Positions 40,569 through 48,944 of a DNA stretch of 49,070 nt are shown piece by piece. This stretch comes from Thermoplasmata archaeon (GTDB taxonomy: Archaea > Thermoplasmatota > E2 > DHVEG-1). The position numbers and the translations under genes were made by a program. The stretch covers positions 1-49,070 of the forward strand of contig JADBLO010000125.1 of assembly GCA_014894395.1 (NCBI GenBank). The letters are read 5' to 3'. Below the pieces are notes generated by a model. That model was given only the letters and a program-made list of their open reading frames with translations. It had not been told where the DNA came from and made no database searches. How positions within the stretch are numbered: position 1 is the first letter of the stretch; each line of letters begins with the position of its first letter.

Positions 40569-40751
40569 GTGAAATGTAGGAGCGAGTAATTGATAGGATA
40601 CTGTATGAACTGTGGAGATTATTAGAATTTCTCCTGTTACAAAGAGGTTTACAGTCTACACTTATCCCAATCAGAATAAACGATATTTATCTAAATTAAT
40701 GCCCTACTAAACTACAGATAAAATTGTTACAATTGTATAGATTAATAGGTA

Positions 40752-40824
40752 TGCCGCAGGAGGGGATCGAACCCTCGACATCACGGTCTTCAGCCGTGCA
40801 CTCTCCCAGCTGAGTTACCGCGGC
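40752..40824 (-). tRNA. tRNA-Phe (GAA)
   Basis: 73 bases on the minus strand, folding as a complete cloverleaf: acceptor GCCGCGG/CTGCGGC (one G·U pair) with discriminator A; D arm CTCAGCTGGGAGAG; anticodon arm CACGG-CTGAAGA-CCGTG, anticodon GAA; TΨC arm GAGGG-TTCGATC-CCCTC. No intron, and the CCA end is not encoded. It lies 27 bases downstream of the wHTH gene, same strand, and its 3' end faces the accessory region. Confidence 0.97.
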
Positions 40825-40851
40825 AAAAAAAAAGATACGAAAAATTTTTTT

Positions 40852-41172
40852 TTAACCGAGCTCTTTAACGATATCGCTGATGGTGTCTTGCATTTCTTTA
40901 AGTTTTGCTTTCAGCATCGGGGTTGCTTTGTCGACGGACTCGGTGGTGACCGCGCCCTGTGGAGATGGCTCGATGAGTCCTTCCTGTTCCAGTATCCTCA
41001 ACGAATATCGCACCATATGCTGCGGGTGTTTGGTAAGCTCTGATAATTTGATAATACCAGCAGGTTCATTCAGTTTCAGGGTTTGAAGGACAAGCACATG
41101 CCTTTTCAAAATATCGAGCTCAGTCTCGATGACGTTGGTAAGAACAATTCTTTCTTTTTTTTCCGGTTTCAT
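40852..41172 (-). CDS. Predicted winged-helix transcription regulator
   Basis: A 106-residue protein: N-terminal helix VIETELDILKRHVLVLQTLKL, then the wHTH segment EPAGIIKLSELTKHPQHMVRYSLRILEQEGLIEPSPQGAVTT, and a C-terminal helix (MLKAKLKEMQDTISDIVKELG) suited for dimerisation. It matches small archaeal COG-type predicted regulators preserved next to tRNA or RNP genes. It is divergent from nop5 at 41311. Targets unknown. Confidence 0.8.
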   Translation of the reverse strand: MKPEKKERIVLTNVIETELDILKRHVLVLQTLKLNEPAGIIKLSELTKHPQHMVRYSLRILEQEGLIEPSPQGAVTTESVDKATPMLKAKLKEMQDTISDIVKELG

Positions 41173-41310
41173 TAAAAAACCCCCAATCCTTCGATACTTG
41201 TTAACACACGTAATACAAGTTCCTATATTTAAAATCTCTTTTATACATCAGGGTGAACTGTGGATACTCTATCGTAAACTACATTAAAACGGATTTCTTA
41301 TCCACCTAGG

Positions 41311-42201
41311 ATGACCCACTATCTTATTACAAAATGGTTCGGAGTCTTTCTGTGCGATAAGACCGGAGTACAAAAAGAAATACTCTTCCCAAAACATGAA
41401 AAAGAAATTGTACAACGATTACGCGAGATTGAAAAAAACAACATCCTTGAAGAAGAAAAAAAGATTGTAAAAAATACAAACGTCATTGTCAATGAGAAAC
41501 GACTGCAACAACTCGGCACCTATAATGATGGAGAACCGTTTTTTAAGACCATAACGATTAATCCGAAAGACTACGGGTTTTCCCAGGAACTCCTCCATGG
41601 CGCATCACTGTTACTTGCACAACAGCGTGTAGATGAACAATTACAATCAGAAGATTTACAACTCATACAAATGGTCAACGCGCTTGATGACCTGATTCAG
41701 ACAGCAAATCTATTATCAGAACGCCTCAGCTGCTGGTTACTGCTCCCGACACCAAAAAAGAAAGTCAAACCATTTGAAAAAACACTTGCCGTAGTCAATG
41801 ATGAGATCCAGCGATTACAAGACCAGATTGAAATTGATATGAAAACAATCGCCCCGAACACGAGCAAAATCATCGGACCGTTAATCGGCGCACGACTCAT
41901 TGCCTTAGCTGGTGGGATGCAGCGGATGGCGATGCTGCCAGCCTCGACTGTTCAGATTCTTGGAGCGGAGAAAGCCTTGTTCCGTTTTAAAAAAGAGGGG
42001 GGCAGACCACCAAAGCACGGCGTCATCTTTCAGCACCCCTTGATAAACCGTGCACAAAAAACAGAAAGAGGAAGAATAGCAAGGCTTCTTGCGAATAAAA
42101 TCTCAACTGCAATGAAAGCAGATGTCTTCACCAAACGAGATATTGCTAATGAACTCCAGCAAGACATTGATATACGACTTCAAGAAATAAGAAAAAAATA
42201 A
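41311..42201 (+). CDS. C/D-box RNP core protein Nop5/Nop56 (short form)
   Basis: A 296-residue scaffold of the ribose-methylation RNP. It has an N-terminal fibrillarin-contacting domain (residues ~1-85), a short coiled coil, and the NOP domain with IAPNTSKIIGPLIGARLIALAGGMQRMAML, TVQILGAEKALFRFKKEG and RPPKHGVIFQHPLINRA, including the conserved GAEKALFRF and G-x-I-x-x-H-P signature. The family is usually 350-400+ residues, so the coiled coil is reduced. In many euryarchaea the fibrillarin gene follows immediately; here it does not, and an unrelated small convergent gene follows. The start ATG 41311 has no strong ribosome site (leaderless likely). Confidence 0.93.
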   Translation: MTHYLITKWFGVFLCDKTGVQKEILFPKHEKEIVQRLREIEKNNILEEEKKIVKNTNVIVNEKRLQQLGTYNDGEPFFKTITINPKDYGFSQELLHGASLLLAQQRVDEQLQSEDLQLIQMVNALDDLIQTANLLSERLSCWLLLPTPKKKVKPFEKTLAVVNDEIQRLQDQIEIDMKTIAPNTSKIIGPLIGARLIALAGGMQRMAMLPASTVQILGAEKALFRFKKEGGRPPKHGVIFQHPLINRAQKTERGRIARLLANKISTAMKADVFTKRDIANELQQDIDIRLQEIRKK

Positions 42202-42231
42202 ACGATTACTGGAAGAAAAAAGGCTTTTTCC

Positions 42232-42474
42232 TTATTCCTCTTGTTTCAGTACCTTAAACTGCGCGTCTTGCAGTTCCTTGATATATTTATCAAGTTGTTG
42301 TATCGCGGTTAACAGTTTGTAGATTTCTTCATCTTTTGGCGTTGGTGGGACCGCAGACTGTGGAAATTTCTCTTTTGTTTTATGAAACTCAGAGACGTCA
42401 TATTTCTCTTTTAAAAAATCACGTGCGGTTTTCAGGTTCTTAATCTGCTCTGAAATCTCTTGAAATTTGTTCAT
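42232..42474 (-). CDS. Small coiled-coil protein, 80 residues
   Basis: FQEISEQIKNLKTARDFLKEKY and LLTAIQQLDKYIKELQDAQFKV are two helices joined by a proline-containing linker (FPQSAVPPTPKDEE). An antiparallel helical hairpin is the likely fold. AGGAGG precedes the ATG by nine bases. Lies between nop5 and tgtA, with no recognised family. Confidence 0.65.
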   Translation of the reverse strand: MNKFQEISEQIKNLKTARDFLKEKYDVSEFHKTKEKFPQSAVPPTPKDEEIYKLLTAIQQLDKYIKELQDAQFKVLKQEE

Positions 42475-42573
42475 CTTTTTTTTCCTCCTAACAAATCTTT
42501 TTTTTATGTGGAGTGCAACGTTGTCTGTAATAAGTATTGAGATAATAATAGTTTTGGATAATGGAAATCGTTT

Positions 42574-44511
42574 CTATTTAACTGATTCTCTCGTTTTTAC
42601 GGCCATCCCATGACGGAACGCGAGCATCTCATCCCGGTTTAATAATGTTCGACCAACAGCCAACAACGTATCATTCTCATTCACAATCAAGCATTCATCA
42701 AATGGTCGTAGGTCAGGGTCGCAATCTTTAACGAACTTCGCAAACACGCTTTTTCCTTCTTTCACAAATGGCACCGCATCATCGGTGACAACAACCCGCA
42801 ACAAAGGATATTTTAAACCTCTATGGAGACGACGACCACCATCCAGCTTCAAGGTAAACAACCCGTCTTCCGCACGCATGGAAAACACATGAGATCCATC
42901 ACAAATGATATTTCTAATTTTCCCGGTCCGTTTTGATTTAATTATAGTAATCTCTCCGTTGAGAAGAGCTTCAGATGCACCTCGTCCGAACTGCATGTCC
43001 GCAACAGCAGAGATACGTCTCATATCCAGGTCGACGTTCTGTTTGGGGGATTTCTCTATTTCGATCGTAGTACACTCATCCCAACGAATCACTGTTTTAT
43101 TCTTAAGGAATCTATCAACAACTTGTTGTACTTTTTCCCTGGTCTCTTGGTCAATTTCATCAGGAAACACGGATTGTGCGAGTGGATACATTTCATCAAG
43201 TTCAAAAGGTATCGGACCAAGATGGGAATCTACAACAAAATTGACGTTCTTCTTCTCGAGAATGTGTTTTATTTCACGTGAGTAAAACATCGAGTACGGT
43301 TTTGTTCCCTCAGGGAAAACAACCGTGGTTTTCAATAAGGGTTCATATCTTGTGAATAACCGCGTATGATATCGATGAATCGTAGGGCGATGGATCGTCT
43401 GAGGACCAGTATAGAACAACGCGGTTTTTTTACTCGTAGGCTCATAGTGTTCGAGCCAGTGAAGATGCTCAGGTTCCCGTAATACTCGTAACGCATCATA
43501 TAGAGACGGGTTTGCTGACGCTCGCTGCTCAACCAATTCCCATAACCAGCCTCCGGTTATTGCTGCTCGAATTGTCTTCATCTCCGCGAAACTCACGTAC
43601 AGATTATGCAACGCCAGCTGCAGGGTTCGTTCCTTCGCATCAAGCTCCCTTAACTCTGAAGCAGTTTGCTTTGAACACACAGGACAACAACAGGGGAGTT
43701 CGGTGAGATCATCAAATTTCTCAGTTCCCCACTGGAACATCATGCGTCCGTCATTCGCGTACTTTGCATACGCTGACGAATCAAAGAAATCACAACCCAG
43801 CGCAACGGCAAGCGGAAAGATCAGGGGATGACCTGCACCAAACAGGTGAACCGGTTTCGATGGATCAAGACCCCGTTTCGCTGCAAGAATACAGCGAACC
43901 AAGTCAGGGTATCGCTGGTTCTCCATAAGGGGGACGACGCCGCCGATCGGGAAGAAATCAGCATCGAGCGCACTGAGTTGTTGCGCGCAGTGTTCTCGTA
44001 AATCTGGGTACACTGAACCTTGAACAGTACAGGCAAGGAGCATTTCTCCTTTCTCAGGGACACTTTTTTTTGCCCGTGCAATCGTTTCTTTGACTCCTTG
44101 TTCTGCTTCTTCCTTCGTTTGGCCTGGTGTCCCAAAAATATCCAGGATCGTGCCGATATCACTACCGATGTCGCGTTGAAACCGCACAATCTCAAGAGGA
44201 TCAAGTTTAACATCACGATAGACATAGCTTTGAAACGTCCCGGAGTCAGTCATGATCGAACCAGAAAAATCGATGAGTTTGTGCACGCCCTGCTCTAACG
44301 CTTGTTTTCTTAGTTTCGCATCCTTATGGATAATATATGAGTTTGTAATAAGTATCTCAGTGCCAAATCGTTTTTTCATTTCCTTGGGGGGGATCATCAT
44401 CTTATTTGGGTTAATCACTGGAAGGAGATTTGGTGTTGTTACTGCTCCATGTTTTGTCGTAAATTTACAGAGACGTCCTGCTGCATCGCGTTCCTTGATT
44501 TCAAAGGTCAT
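42574..44511 (-). CDS. tgtA: Archaeosine tRNA-guanine transglycosylase, full length with PUA domain
   Basis: A 645-residue enzyme that exchanges guanine-15 in the D loop of tRNAs for preQ0, the first step to archaeosine. The catalytic barrel (~residues 1-360) has IMTDSGTFQSY with the nucleophile-side Asp, IGTILDIFGTPG with the second catalytic Asp, and FFPIGGVVPLMENQRY. The zinc site is LPCCCPVCSKQT with later His. Residues ~400-560 are the C1/C2 domains and ~560-645 the PUA domain (GEITIIKSKRTGKIRNIICDG…LAVGRTLLNRDEML). This is the archaeal full-length type; no split is seen. Confidence 0.96.
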   Translation of the reverse strand: MTFEIKERDAAGRLCKFTTKHGAVTTPNLLPVINPNKMMIPPKEMKKRFGTEILITNSYIIHKDAKLRKQALEQGVHKLIDFSGSIMTDSGTFQSYVYRDVKLDPLEIVRFQRDIGSDIGTILDIFGTPGQTKEEAEQGVKETIARAKKSVPEKGEMLLACTVQGSVYPDLREHCAQQLSALDADFFPIGGVVPLMENQRYPDLVRCILAAKRGLDPSKPVHLFGAGHPLIFPLAVALGCDFFDSSAYAKYANDGRMMFQWGTEKFDDLTELPCCCPVCSKQTASELRELDAKERTLQLALHNLYVSFAEMKTIRAAITGGWLWELVEQRASANPSLYDALRVLREPEHLHWLEHYEPTSKKTALFYTGPQTIHRPTIHRYHTRLFTRYEPLLKTTVVFPEGTKPYSMFYSREIKHILEKKNVNFVVDSHLGPIPFELDEMYPLAQSVFPDEIDQETREKVQQVVDRFLKNKTVIRWDECTTIEIEKSPKQNVDLDMRRISAVADMQFGRGASEALLNGEITIIKSKRTGKIRNIICDGSHVFSMRAEDGLFTLKLDGGRRLHRGLKYPLLRVVVTDDAVPFVKEGKSVFAKFVKDCDPDLRPFDECLIVNENDTLLAVGRTLLNRDEMLAFRHGMAVKTRESVK

Positions 44512-44654
44512 TTTTTCAACAGCCTCGTAAGAGAACCATCCTATTTAGGTTTTAGTGAAGCGTATTCCTGAACAAAAAACAGGAGATGTTGACTTTTTTT
44601 ATACAACATGTGTTTTATCTTAACACATTTACTGAGTTACAGTATCCTCGCTCC

Positions 44655-45419
44655 TTAGGCGATTTGGATTGGATCAAGAACCCTTCGCAAGGTAGCAATC
44701 GCAGATAGCGACGCCATGTAACTCGACTGCGGATTATTCGGATTAGGCATATTCTCAACCTCAGCGCGCAGTCTCCCAAATCGACCATGCGCCAGGATCT
44801 TATGACTGATTCTGGTTTCCATCGGGTCAGCAACTATCTCGACTTTTGTCTCATCAAAACCGACACCAGCTAAGGAAAGACATGCAGCGACGTTAATGTT
44901 CCGCGGGAATTGCTTCACTGCGTCCCGGGCAGTCCCCTTAAATATTATGGTGCGTTCCTCCACAGATTTCCCAAGAGATGCTGGTGGTTTGGTCGTAACC
45001 AACGTGACGCTATCCAGTTTTTCAATACTCGCGGCTAATACACCATCAATACCACAGACCGCACCAGAGGGGAGATAGATCTTTCGATGATGTTTCCGTG
45101 CGGTGTTTTCCAGTTTTTTCCGCAATGCATCATTGAATAAACTGCCGATGCTCATTATGATCAGATCCTTGCCTGCCTCAAGCACAATTGCCGCATATTG
45201 TGCGACTGCTTGCTGTGACGCTGCCTCAAAGACGACATCGACATCCTCTAAAAACTCTTCAACTGGTTTTAGTGATGCTTTTTTTAGGAATGAACAGAGT
45301 TTTTCTGCAGCTGCTTTGTTGATATCGAACAGGTAGATTTTCTCGATGTCTTTCATCGCATCCGCTGCTTTTGCGACATCTGTTCCAATGGCGCCACAAC
45401 CGATAATGCCAAGCTTCAT
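44655..45419 (-). CDS. nadX: L-aspartate dehydrogenase NadX
   Basis: A 254-residue NAD(P)-dependent enzyme that oxidises aspartate to iminoaspartate, which with NadA gives quinolinate for NAD. Rossmann motif LGIIGCGAIGTDVAKA, followed by EEFLEDVDVVFEAASQQAVAQYA. Catalytic region: IYLPSGAVCGIDGVLAA, TLVTTKPPASLGKSVEERTIIFKGTARDAVKQFPRNINVAA and ISHKILAHGRFGRLRAEVENMPNPNNPQSSYMA, all family hallmarks, with catalytic His in SHKILAHG. GGGAG lies before the ATG. Divergent from nadC, 53 bases away. Confidence 0.95.
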   Translation of the reverse strand: MKLGIIGCGAIGTDVAKAADAMKDIEKIYLFDINKAAAEKLCSFLKKASLKPVEEFLEDVDVVFEAASQQAVAQYAAIVLEAGKDLIIMSIGSLFNDALRKKLENTARKHHRKIYLPSGAVCGIDGVLAASIEKLDSVTLVTTKPPASLGKSVEERTIIFKGTARDAVKQFPRNINVAACLSLAGVGFDETKVEIVADPMETRISHKILAHGRFGRLRAEVENMPNPNNPQSSYMASLSAIATLRRVLDPIQIA

Positions 45420-45437
45420 AATTGCGATCTCCCAAAA

Positions 45438-45465
45438 CCTTTAAACAGGAACTCACTATAAAAAA
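45438..45465. promoter_or_regulatory. Overlapping divergent promoters of nadX and nadC
   Basis: The 53-base gap holds CCTTTAAAC (45438-45446), about 30 bases before the nadC ATG, which fits a leaderless nadC mRNA. It also holds CTATAAAAAATA (45456-45467), which on the other strand gives TATTTTTTATAG before nadX. The two sites overlap in reach, so both NAD genes may be co-controlled. Confidence 0.4.
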
Positions 45466-45472
45466 TATTGTT

Positions 45473-46294
45473 ATGGATGAGATCAATCGATTCCTGAGGG
45501 AAGATTTAGGCAAAGAAGGAGATATTACGTCTGATGCATTGTTTACAAAACAAACTGCACGTGCCATCATTATCTCAAAGGAAGATTGCATTGTTGCGGG
45601 CCTTGAAGAAGCACGACAGGTGTTTAAGACGATTGGAGCAACAGCTAAGTCTTTGGTGAAGGATGGATCTGTGGTCAAAAAGGGTACAACCGTAATAGAA
45701 ATAAAAGGACCAGCCCGTTCTATTCTAAAAGGTGAGCGGCTCGCACTCAACATCATCGGAAGGATGAGCGGGATTGCAACCGAGACAAAAAAAATAGTGG
45801 AACGATGCCATAAGATAAACCCGAGGGTGACGATAGCAGCAACACGAAAAACGACTCCGGGGTTCCGCATTTTTGAAAAAAAAGCGATCGTCCTTGGTGG
45901 TGGAGAACCGCATCGTTACGGGTTATATGATGCGGTACTCATCAAAGATAATCATCTGAGAATCATCGGGTCAGTAGAAGAAGCAATCAAGACTGTAAAA
46001 AGTAAGATTCGGAATAAAATCATCGAAATAGAAGTGGAAAATGAATCGGATGCACTGTCTGCAGCCAAGATGAACGTAGATGTAATCATGCTTGATAACC
46101 TTGATCCCCGTACAGGAGAAATCATCACGCGAAAGATTCGGGAAATCAACCCAGGTATCCTCATTGAGGTCTCAGGAGGGATTACAGAAAAAAACATCGA
46201 CAAGTACGCCTCATTTGCTGACCGTATCTCGCTTGGGTACCTGACGCATTCGATCAAAAATAAAGATTTTTCTTTGGAAATATTTAAGAATTGA
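45473..46294 (+). CDS. nadC: Nicotinate-nucleotide (quinolinate) phosphoribosyltransferase NadC
   Basis: A 273-residue enzyme making nicotinate mononucleotide from quinolinate and PRPP. Seen: INRFLREDLGKEGDITSDAL at the start, GERLALNIIGRMSGIATETK, VTIAATRKTTPGFRIFEKKA, GGGEPHRYGLYDAVLIKDNH, VEVENESDALSAA, MLDNLDP, and EVSGGITEKNIDKYA. Catalytic Arg/Lys residues (TRKTTPG; IKDNH) are in place. ATG 45473 is the start; TTG 45422 in frame would add 17 non-conserved residues. NadA is not in the window. Confidence 0.97.
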   Translation: MDEINRFLREDLGKEGDITSDALFTKQTARAIIISKEDCIVAGLEEARQVFKTIGATAKSLVKDGSVVKKGTTVIEIKGPARSILKGERLALNIIGRMSGIATETKKIVERCHKINPRVTIAATRKTTPGFRIFEKKAIVLGGGEPHRYGLYDAVLIKDNHLRIIGSVEEAIKTVKSKIRNKIIEIEVENESDALSAAKMNVDVIMLDNLDPRTGEIITRKIREINPGILIEVSGGITEKNIDKYASFADRISLGYLTHSIKNKDFSLEIFKN

Positions 46295-46371
46295 AATCAC
46301 TTTACACTATTGGTAAAAAAAATAATTCTCTACAATGATGGGGCTTTGTTGTGAGGACGGTGAATTGATAA

Positions 46372-47532
46372 ATGAAGAAGATTATTGAAGATGTAGTTGC
46401 AGCTGAGGAAGCAAAAGAACAAGTAAAAGAACAGATAAAGGACGAAGAAAAGAAAACCCCAGGGACCAGGGCAACAAAACGCGATCCTACCTTGAAGATC
46501 GCGGGTGTGAACGACGAGGATTTAGAAAAAGTCTTAGAAAGTCTGACGACCATCATTAAAGTCGTTGGCTGTGGTGGTGCAGGGACCAATACGATTACAC
46601 GATGTTTTGGAGCAGGTATCAATGGCGCAGACCTCATTGCAGTCAATACTGATGCGCAACATCTCCTTTTAGCTGAATCTCCTTATAAAATTCTCATTGG
46701 GCGGCATCTGACCCGCGGATTAGGCGCAGGGTCTCTTCCGCAGATAGGCGAAGAAGCAGCGAAAGAAAGTGAACAGGACATCCGAGATGCGATTGTTCCT
46801 TCCGATATGGTGTTTGTCACCTGTGGTCTTGGTGGTGGAACCGGAACCGGGTGTGCCCCGGTGGTCGCACAGATTGCTCGGGAAGCAGGCGCGCTTACCA
46901 TCGGTGTTGTAACGCTCCCCTTTTGTGTCGAAGGTCGGGTGCGGATGGACAACGCAGAGGCAGGGTTGAAACGACTCCGCGAGGTCTGTGACACGGTCAT
47001 TGTGATACCAAACGACAAATTGCTCGAGATCGTTCCGAATCTCGCAATGAACGCTGCATTTAAGGTCGCTGATGAAGTACTGATGCGTTCGATTAAAGGG
47101 ATCACCGAGATGATAACCATGCCAGGTCTGGTGAACCTTGATTTTGCTGATTTGAAGACCGTGATGAAACGCGGTGGCGTAGCGTTAATTGGTCTTGGTG
47201 AAGCAGAAGGTGATAACAAGGCAGTTGACGCAATCACCGAAGCATTGAATTCACCGTTATTAGAGGTAGATATTACAGAGGCGACCGGTGCTCTTGTCAA
47301 CGTCACTGGTGGAAACGATATGACCCTGCGAGAAGCAGAAAAAGTAGTGGAAGAAATCTACTCGAAGATCGATAAGAACGCACGAATCATCTGGGGAACG
47401 ACCATTGACCCGACTATGAAGAAATCAATACGAGCCATGTTGGTCATTACTGGTGTGAAATCCAAGCAGATTATTGGTCCCACGCAACGATCTCGAGAAG
47501 AGAAGGAGTTCGGTATTGATTTTGTCTCATAA
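46372..47532 (+). CDS. ftsZ: Cell-division GTPase FtsZ
   Basis: A 386-residue tubulin homologue that polymerises at the division site. An acidic N-terminal extension (~60 residues) is followed by [21 protein letters not shown] (GTP loop), the tubulin signature [30 protein letters not shown] and the T7 loop [11 protein letters not shown], then the C-terminal domain with [15 protein letters not shown] analog [11 protein letters not shown] and [26 protein letters not shown]. Only one ftsZ is in the window. It heads the conserved run with secE, spt5 and rpl11, 54 bases ahead of secE. Confidence 0.97.
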   Translation: MKKIIEDVVAAEEAKEQVKEQIKDEEKKTPGTRATKRDPTLKIAGVNDEDLEKVLESLTTIIKVVGCGGAGTNTITRCFGAGINGADLIAVNTDAQHLLLAESPYKILIGRHLTRGLGAGSLPQIGEEAAKESEQDIRDAIVPSDMVFVTCGLGGGTGTGCAPVVAQIAREAGALTIGVVTLPFCVEGRVRMDNAEAGLKRLREVCDTVIVIPNDKLLEIVPNLAMNAAFKVADEVLMRSIKGITEMITMPGLVNLDFADLKTVMKRGGVALIGLGEAEGDNKAVDAITEALNSPLLEVDITEATGALVNVTGGNDMTLREAEKVVEEIYSKIDKNARIIWGTTIDPTMKKSIRAMLVITGVKSKQIIGPTQRSREEKEFGIDFVS

Positions 47533-47586
47533 AAAACCGCCAAATTATTTATATACTCCTTACTATTTGACCCTTACGTACCACAG

Positions 47587-47850
47587 GTGTCAAGAGTGAA
47601 CGAAGAACACAAAGGTCTCCTGGACAAAGCATGGGCCGTGCAGCATAAGATAGAAGAGCGGCAGCAACGCATCGGAAAAGGTAAGTACGGCCGTGTCTTG
47701 AAGATGACGCGGAAACCCACGAACGAAGAGTACGAAAAAACAGCGAAAATCACCGGTTTAGGAATAATGCTGATCGGAGCACTGGGTTTTGTCATTTATA
47801 TTGTACGGGAGCTCGTTGCACCGTGGATACTTAAAGCACTTGGCTATTGA
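47587..47850 (+). CDS. secE: Preprotein translocase subunit SecE/Sss1
   Basis: An 87-residue protein with an amphipathic N-terminal half (AWAVQHKIEERQQRIGKGKY, KMTRKPTNEEYEKTAKITGL, the conserved K-P-x-x-x-E-Y motif) and one TM helix (GIMLIGALGFVIYIVRELVAPWIL). It clamps SecY in the protein-export channel. GTG 47587 is the first start (GTG 47596 alternative). Classical position before spt5/nusG and rpl11. Confidence 0.93.
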   Translation: MSRVNEEHKGLLDKAWAVQHKIEERQQRIGKGKYGRVLKMTRKPTNEEYEKTAKITGLGIMLIGALGFVIYIVRELVAPWILKALGY

Positions 47851-47867
47851 AATGGTTGGTTGCACGT

Positions 47868-48368
47868 ATGGAGAATACTAGTTCTGAACACACTAACACC
47901 GAGGTTTCTAGCATATTTACCATCAAAACACAGGTGGGTAAAGAACAGAATACCGCAGACCTAATTAGTAGCAGAGCAAAAAAAGCGAAGTTGAACATTC
48001 CTTCGATTCTTGTTACCCCGGATTTACGTGGATATATTTTTGTGGAAGCCTTTGACGAAGAGTTGATTAAGAACATGATTAAGTCAATTTCCTATGCACG
48101 TAATATGCTTGACGGAAGTATCCCGATTGAGCAGATCGAGCATTTCCTCGCACCGACATCCGCGGTTGCCAAGATTACCGAAGGAGATCTGGTAGAGATG
48201 GTCGCTGGCCCGTTCCGTGGCGAGAAAGCAAAGATTACCCATATTGATTATTCGAAGGAAGAAATCACCGTCGAGCTCTTAGAATCCATGGTTCCCATCC
48301 CGATTACGGTTCGTGGGGAACAAGTCAGAATCATTAAACGGAAAGAAGAAGACAAGAAAAAAGAATAA
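47868..48368 (+). CDS. spt5: Transcription elongation factor Spt5 (archaeal NusG)
   Basis: About 166 residues: NGN domain (SIFTIKTQVGKEQNTADLIS…SILVTPDLRGYIFVEAFDEEL) and KOW domain (ITEGDLVEMVAGPFRGEKAKITHID), ending PIPITVRGEQVRIIKRKEE. It clamps RNA polymerase with Spt4. The start is uncertain: ATG 47868 is used here, while TTG 47847 overlaps the secE stop and adds seven residues; both leave a ~15-residue polar extension before the conserved domain. Rpl11 follows after 18 bases. Confidence 0.93.
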   Translation: MENTSSEHTNTEVSSIFTIKTQVGKEQNTADLISSRAKKAKLNIPSILVTPDLRGYIFVEAFDEELIKNMIKSISYARNMLDGSIPIEQIEHFLAPTSAVAKITEGDLVEMVAGPFRGEKAKITHIDYSKEEITVELLESMVPIPITVRGEQVRIIKRKEEDKKKE

Positions 48369-48386
48369 AAAAAGGAGTAAGGAAAC

Positions 48387-48863
48387 ATGCCAGAAATCAT
48401 TAAAGCGCTTGTTGACGGCGGAAAAGCATCTGCAGGTCCACCGCTGGGCCCTGCATTAGGCCCAAAGGGTGTCAACATCATGCAAGTCATCAACACGATT
48501 AACGATAAAACGAAACAGTTCCAAGGAATGAAAGTGCCAGTCAAGGTTATTATTGATCCGAAGACCAAGAGCTTTGAAATTGAGGTGGGGACACCCCCCG
48601 CAGCGTCATTGATTCTTCGTGAGGTAAAAGCGGAGAAAGGATCAGGGACTCCCTCGAAGACGAAAATCGGGAATCTCACGGTCGACCAAGCAGTAAAGAT
48701 CACAAAAATGAAATTCGATACCATTCTGGGTAAAGACCTGAAACATAAGACCAAGGAAGTCATCGGCACTTGTACATCGATGGGTGTCACTGTTGAGGGG
48801 AAAAAACCCAAGGAAACTCTCAAGGATATCGACGAAGGAAAATACGATTCTAAATTCGTGTAA
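48387..48863 (+). CDS. rpl11: 50S ribosomal protein L11
   Basis: A 158-residue archaeal L11. N-domain PEIIKALVDGGKASAGPPLGPALGPKGVNIMQVINTINDKTKQF with the conserved proline/glycine string, and C-domain TKIGNLTVDQAVKITKMKFDTILGKDLKHKTKEVIGTCTSMGVTVEG that binds 23S rRNA at the GTPase centre. GGAGTAAGG lies before the ATG. In many archaea L1 and L10 follow, but here the run ends at a terminator. Confidence 0.97.
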   Translation: MPEIIKALVDGGKASAGPPLGPALGPKGVNIMQVINTINDKTKQFQGMKVPVKVIIDPKTKSFEIEVGTPPAASLILREVKAEKGSGTPSKTKIGNLTVDQAVKITKMKFDTILGKDLKHKTKEVIGTCTSMGVTVEGKKPKETLKDIDEGKYDSKFV

Positions 48864-48874
48864 AACAAAGAAGT

Positions 48875-48922
48875 CAACGGGGTAAACAGAAAACCGCGTT
48901 GTTTTCCTCTTTTTTTTTTTAA
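48875..48922 (+). terminator. Terminator after rpl11
   Basis: CAACGGGG (48875-48882) can pair with CCGCGTTG (48894-48901, one mismatch) and is followed by TTTTCCTC and a run of ten or more T up to ~48920. This fits archaeal intrinsic termination on a T-tract and ends the ftsZ–rpl11 run. Confidence 0.65.
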
Positions 48923-48944
48923 ACCATCTATTTTCGTAATAATT

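Noticed and set aside
40752-40824. att site of an integrated element at tRNA-Phe
   Set aside because: No second copy of the tRNA 3' end and no integrase found in the window; kept only as a low-interest hypothesis.
45259-45870. 203-codon minus-strand ORF spanning the nadX/nadC junction
   Set aside because: Overlaps two well-supported divergent genes and their promoters; no recognisable protein.
46683-47306. 207-codon minus-strand ORF inside ftsZ
   Set aside because: Antisense shadow of ftsZ with low-complexity Ser/Pro/Arg content.
48248-48877. 209-codon minus-strand ORF across rpl11
   Set aside because: Antisense to rpl11 and the end of spt5; no ribosome site or family.
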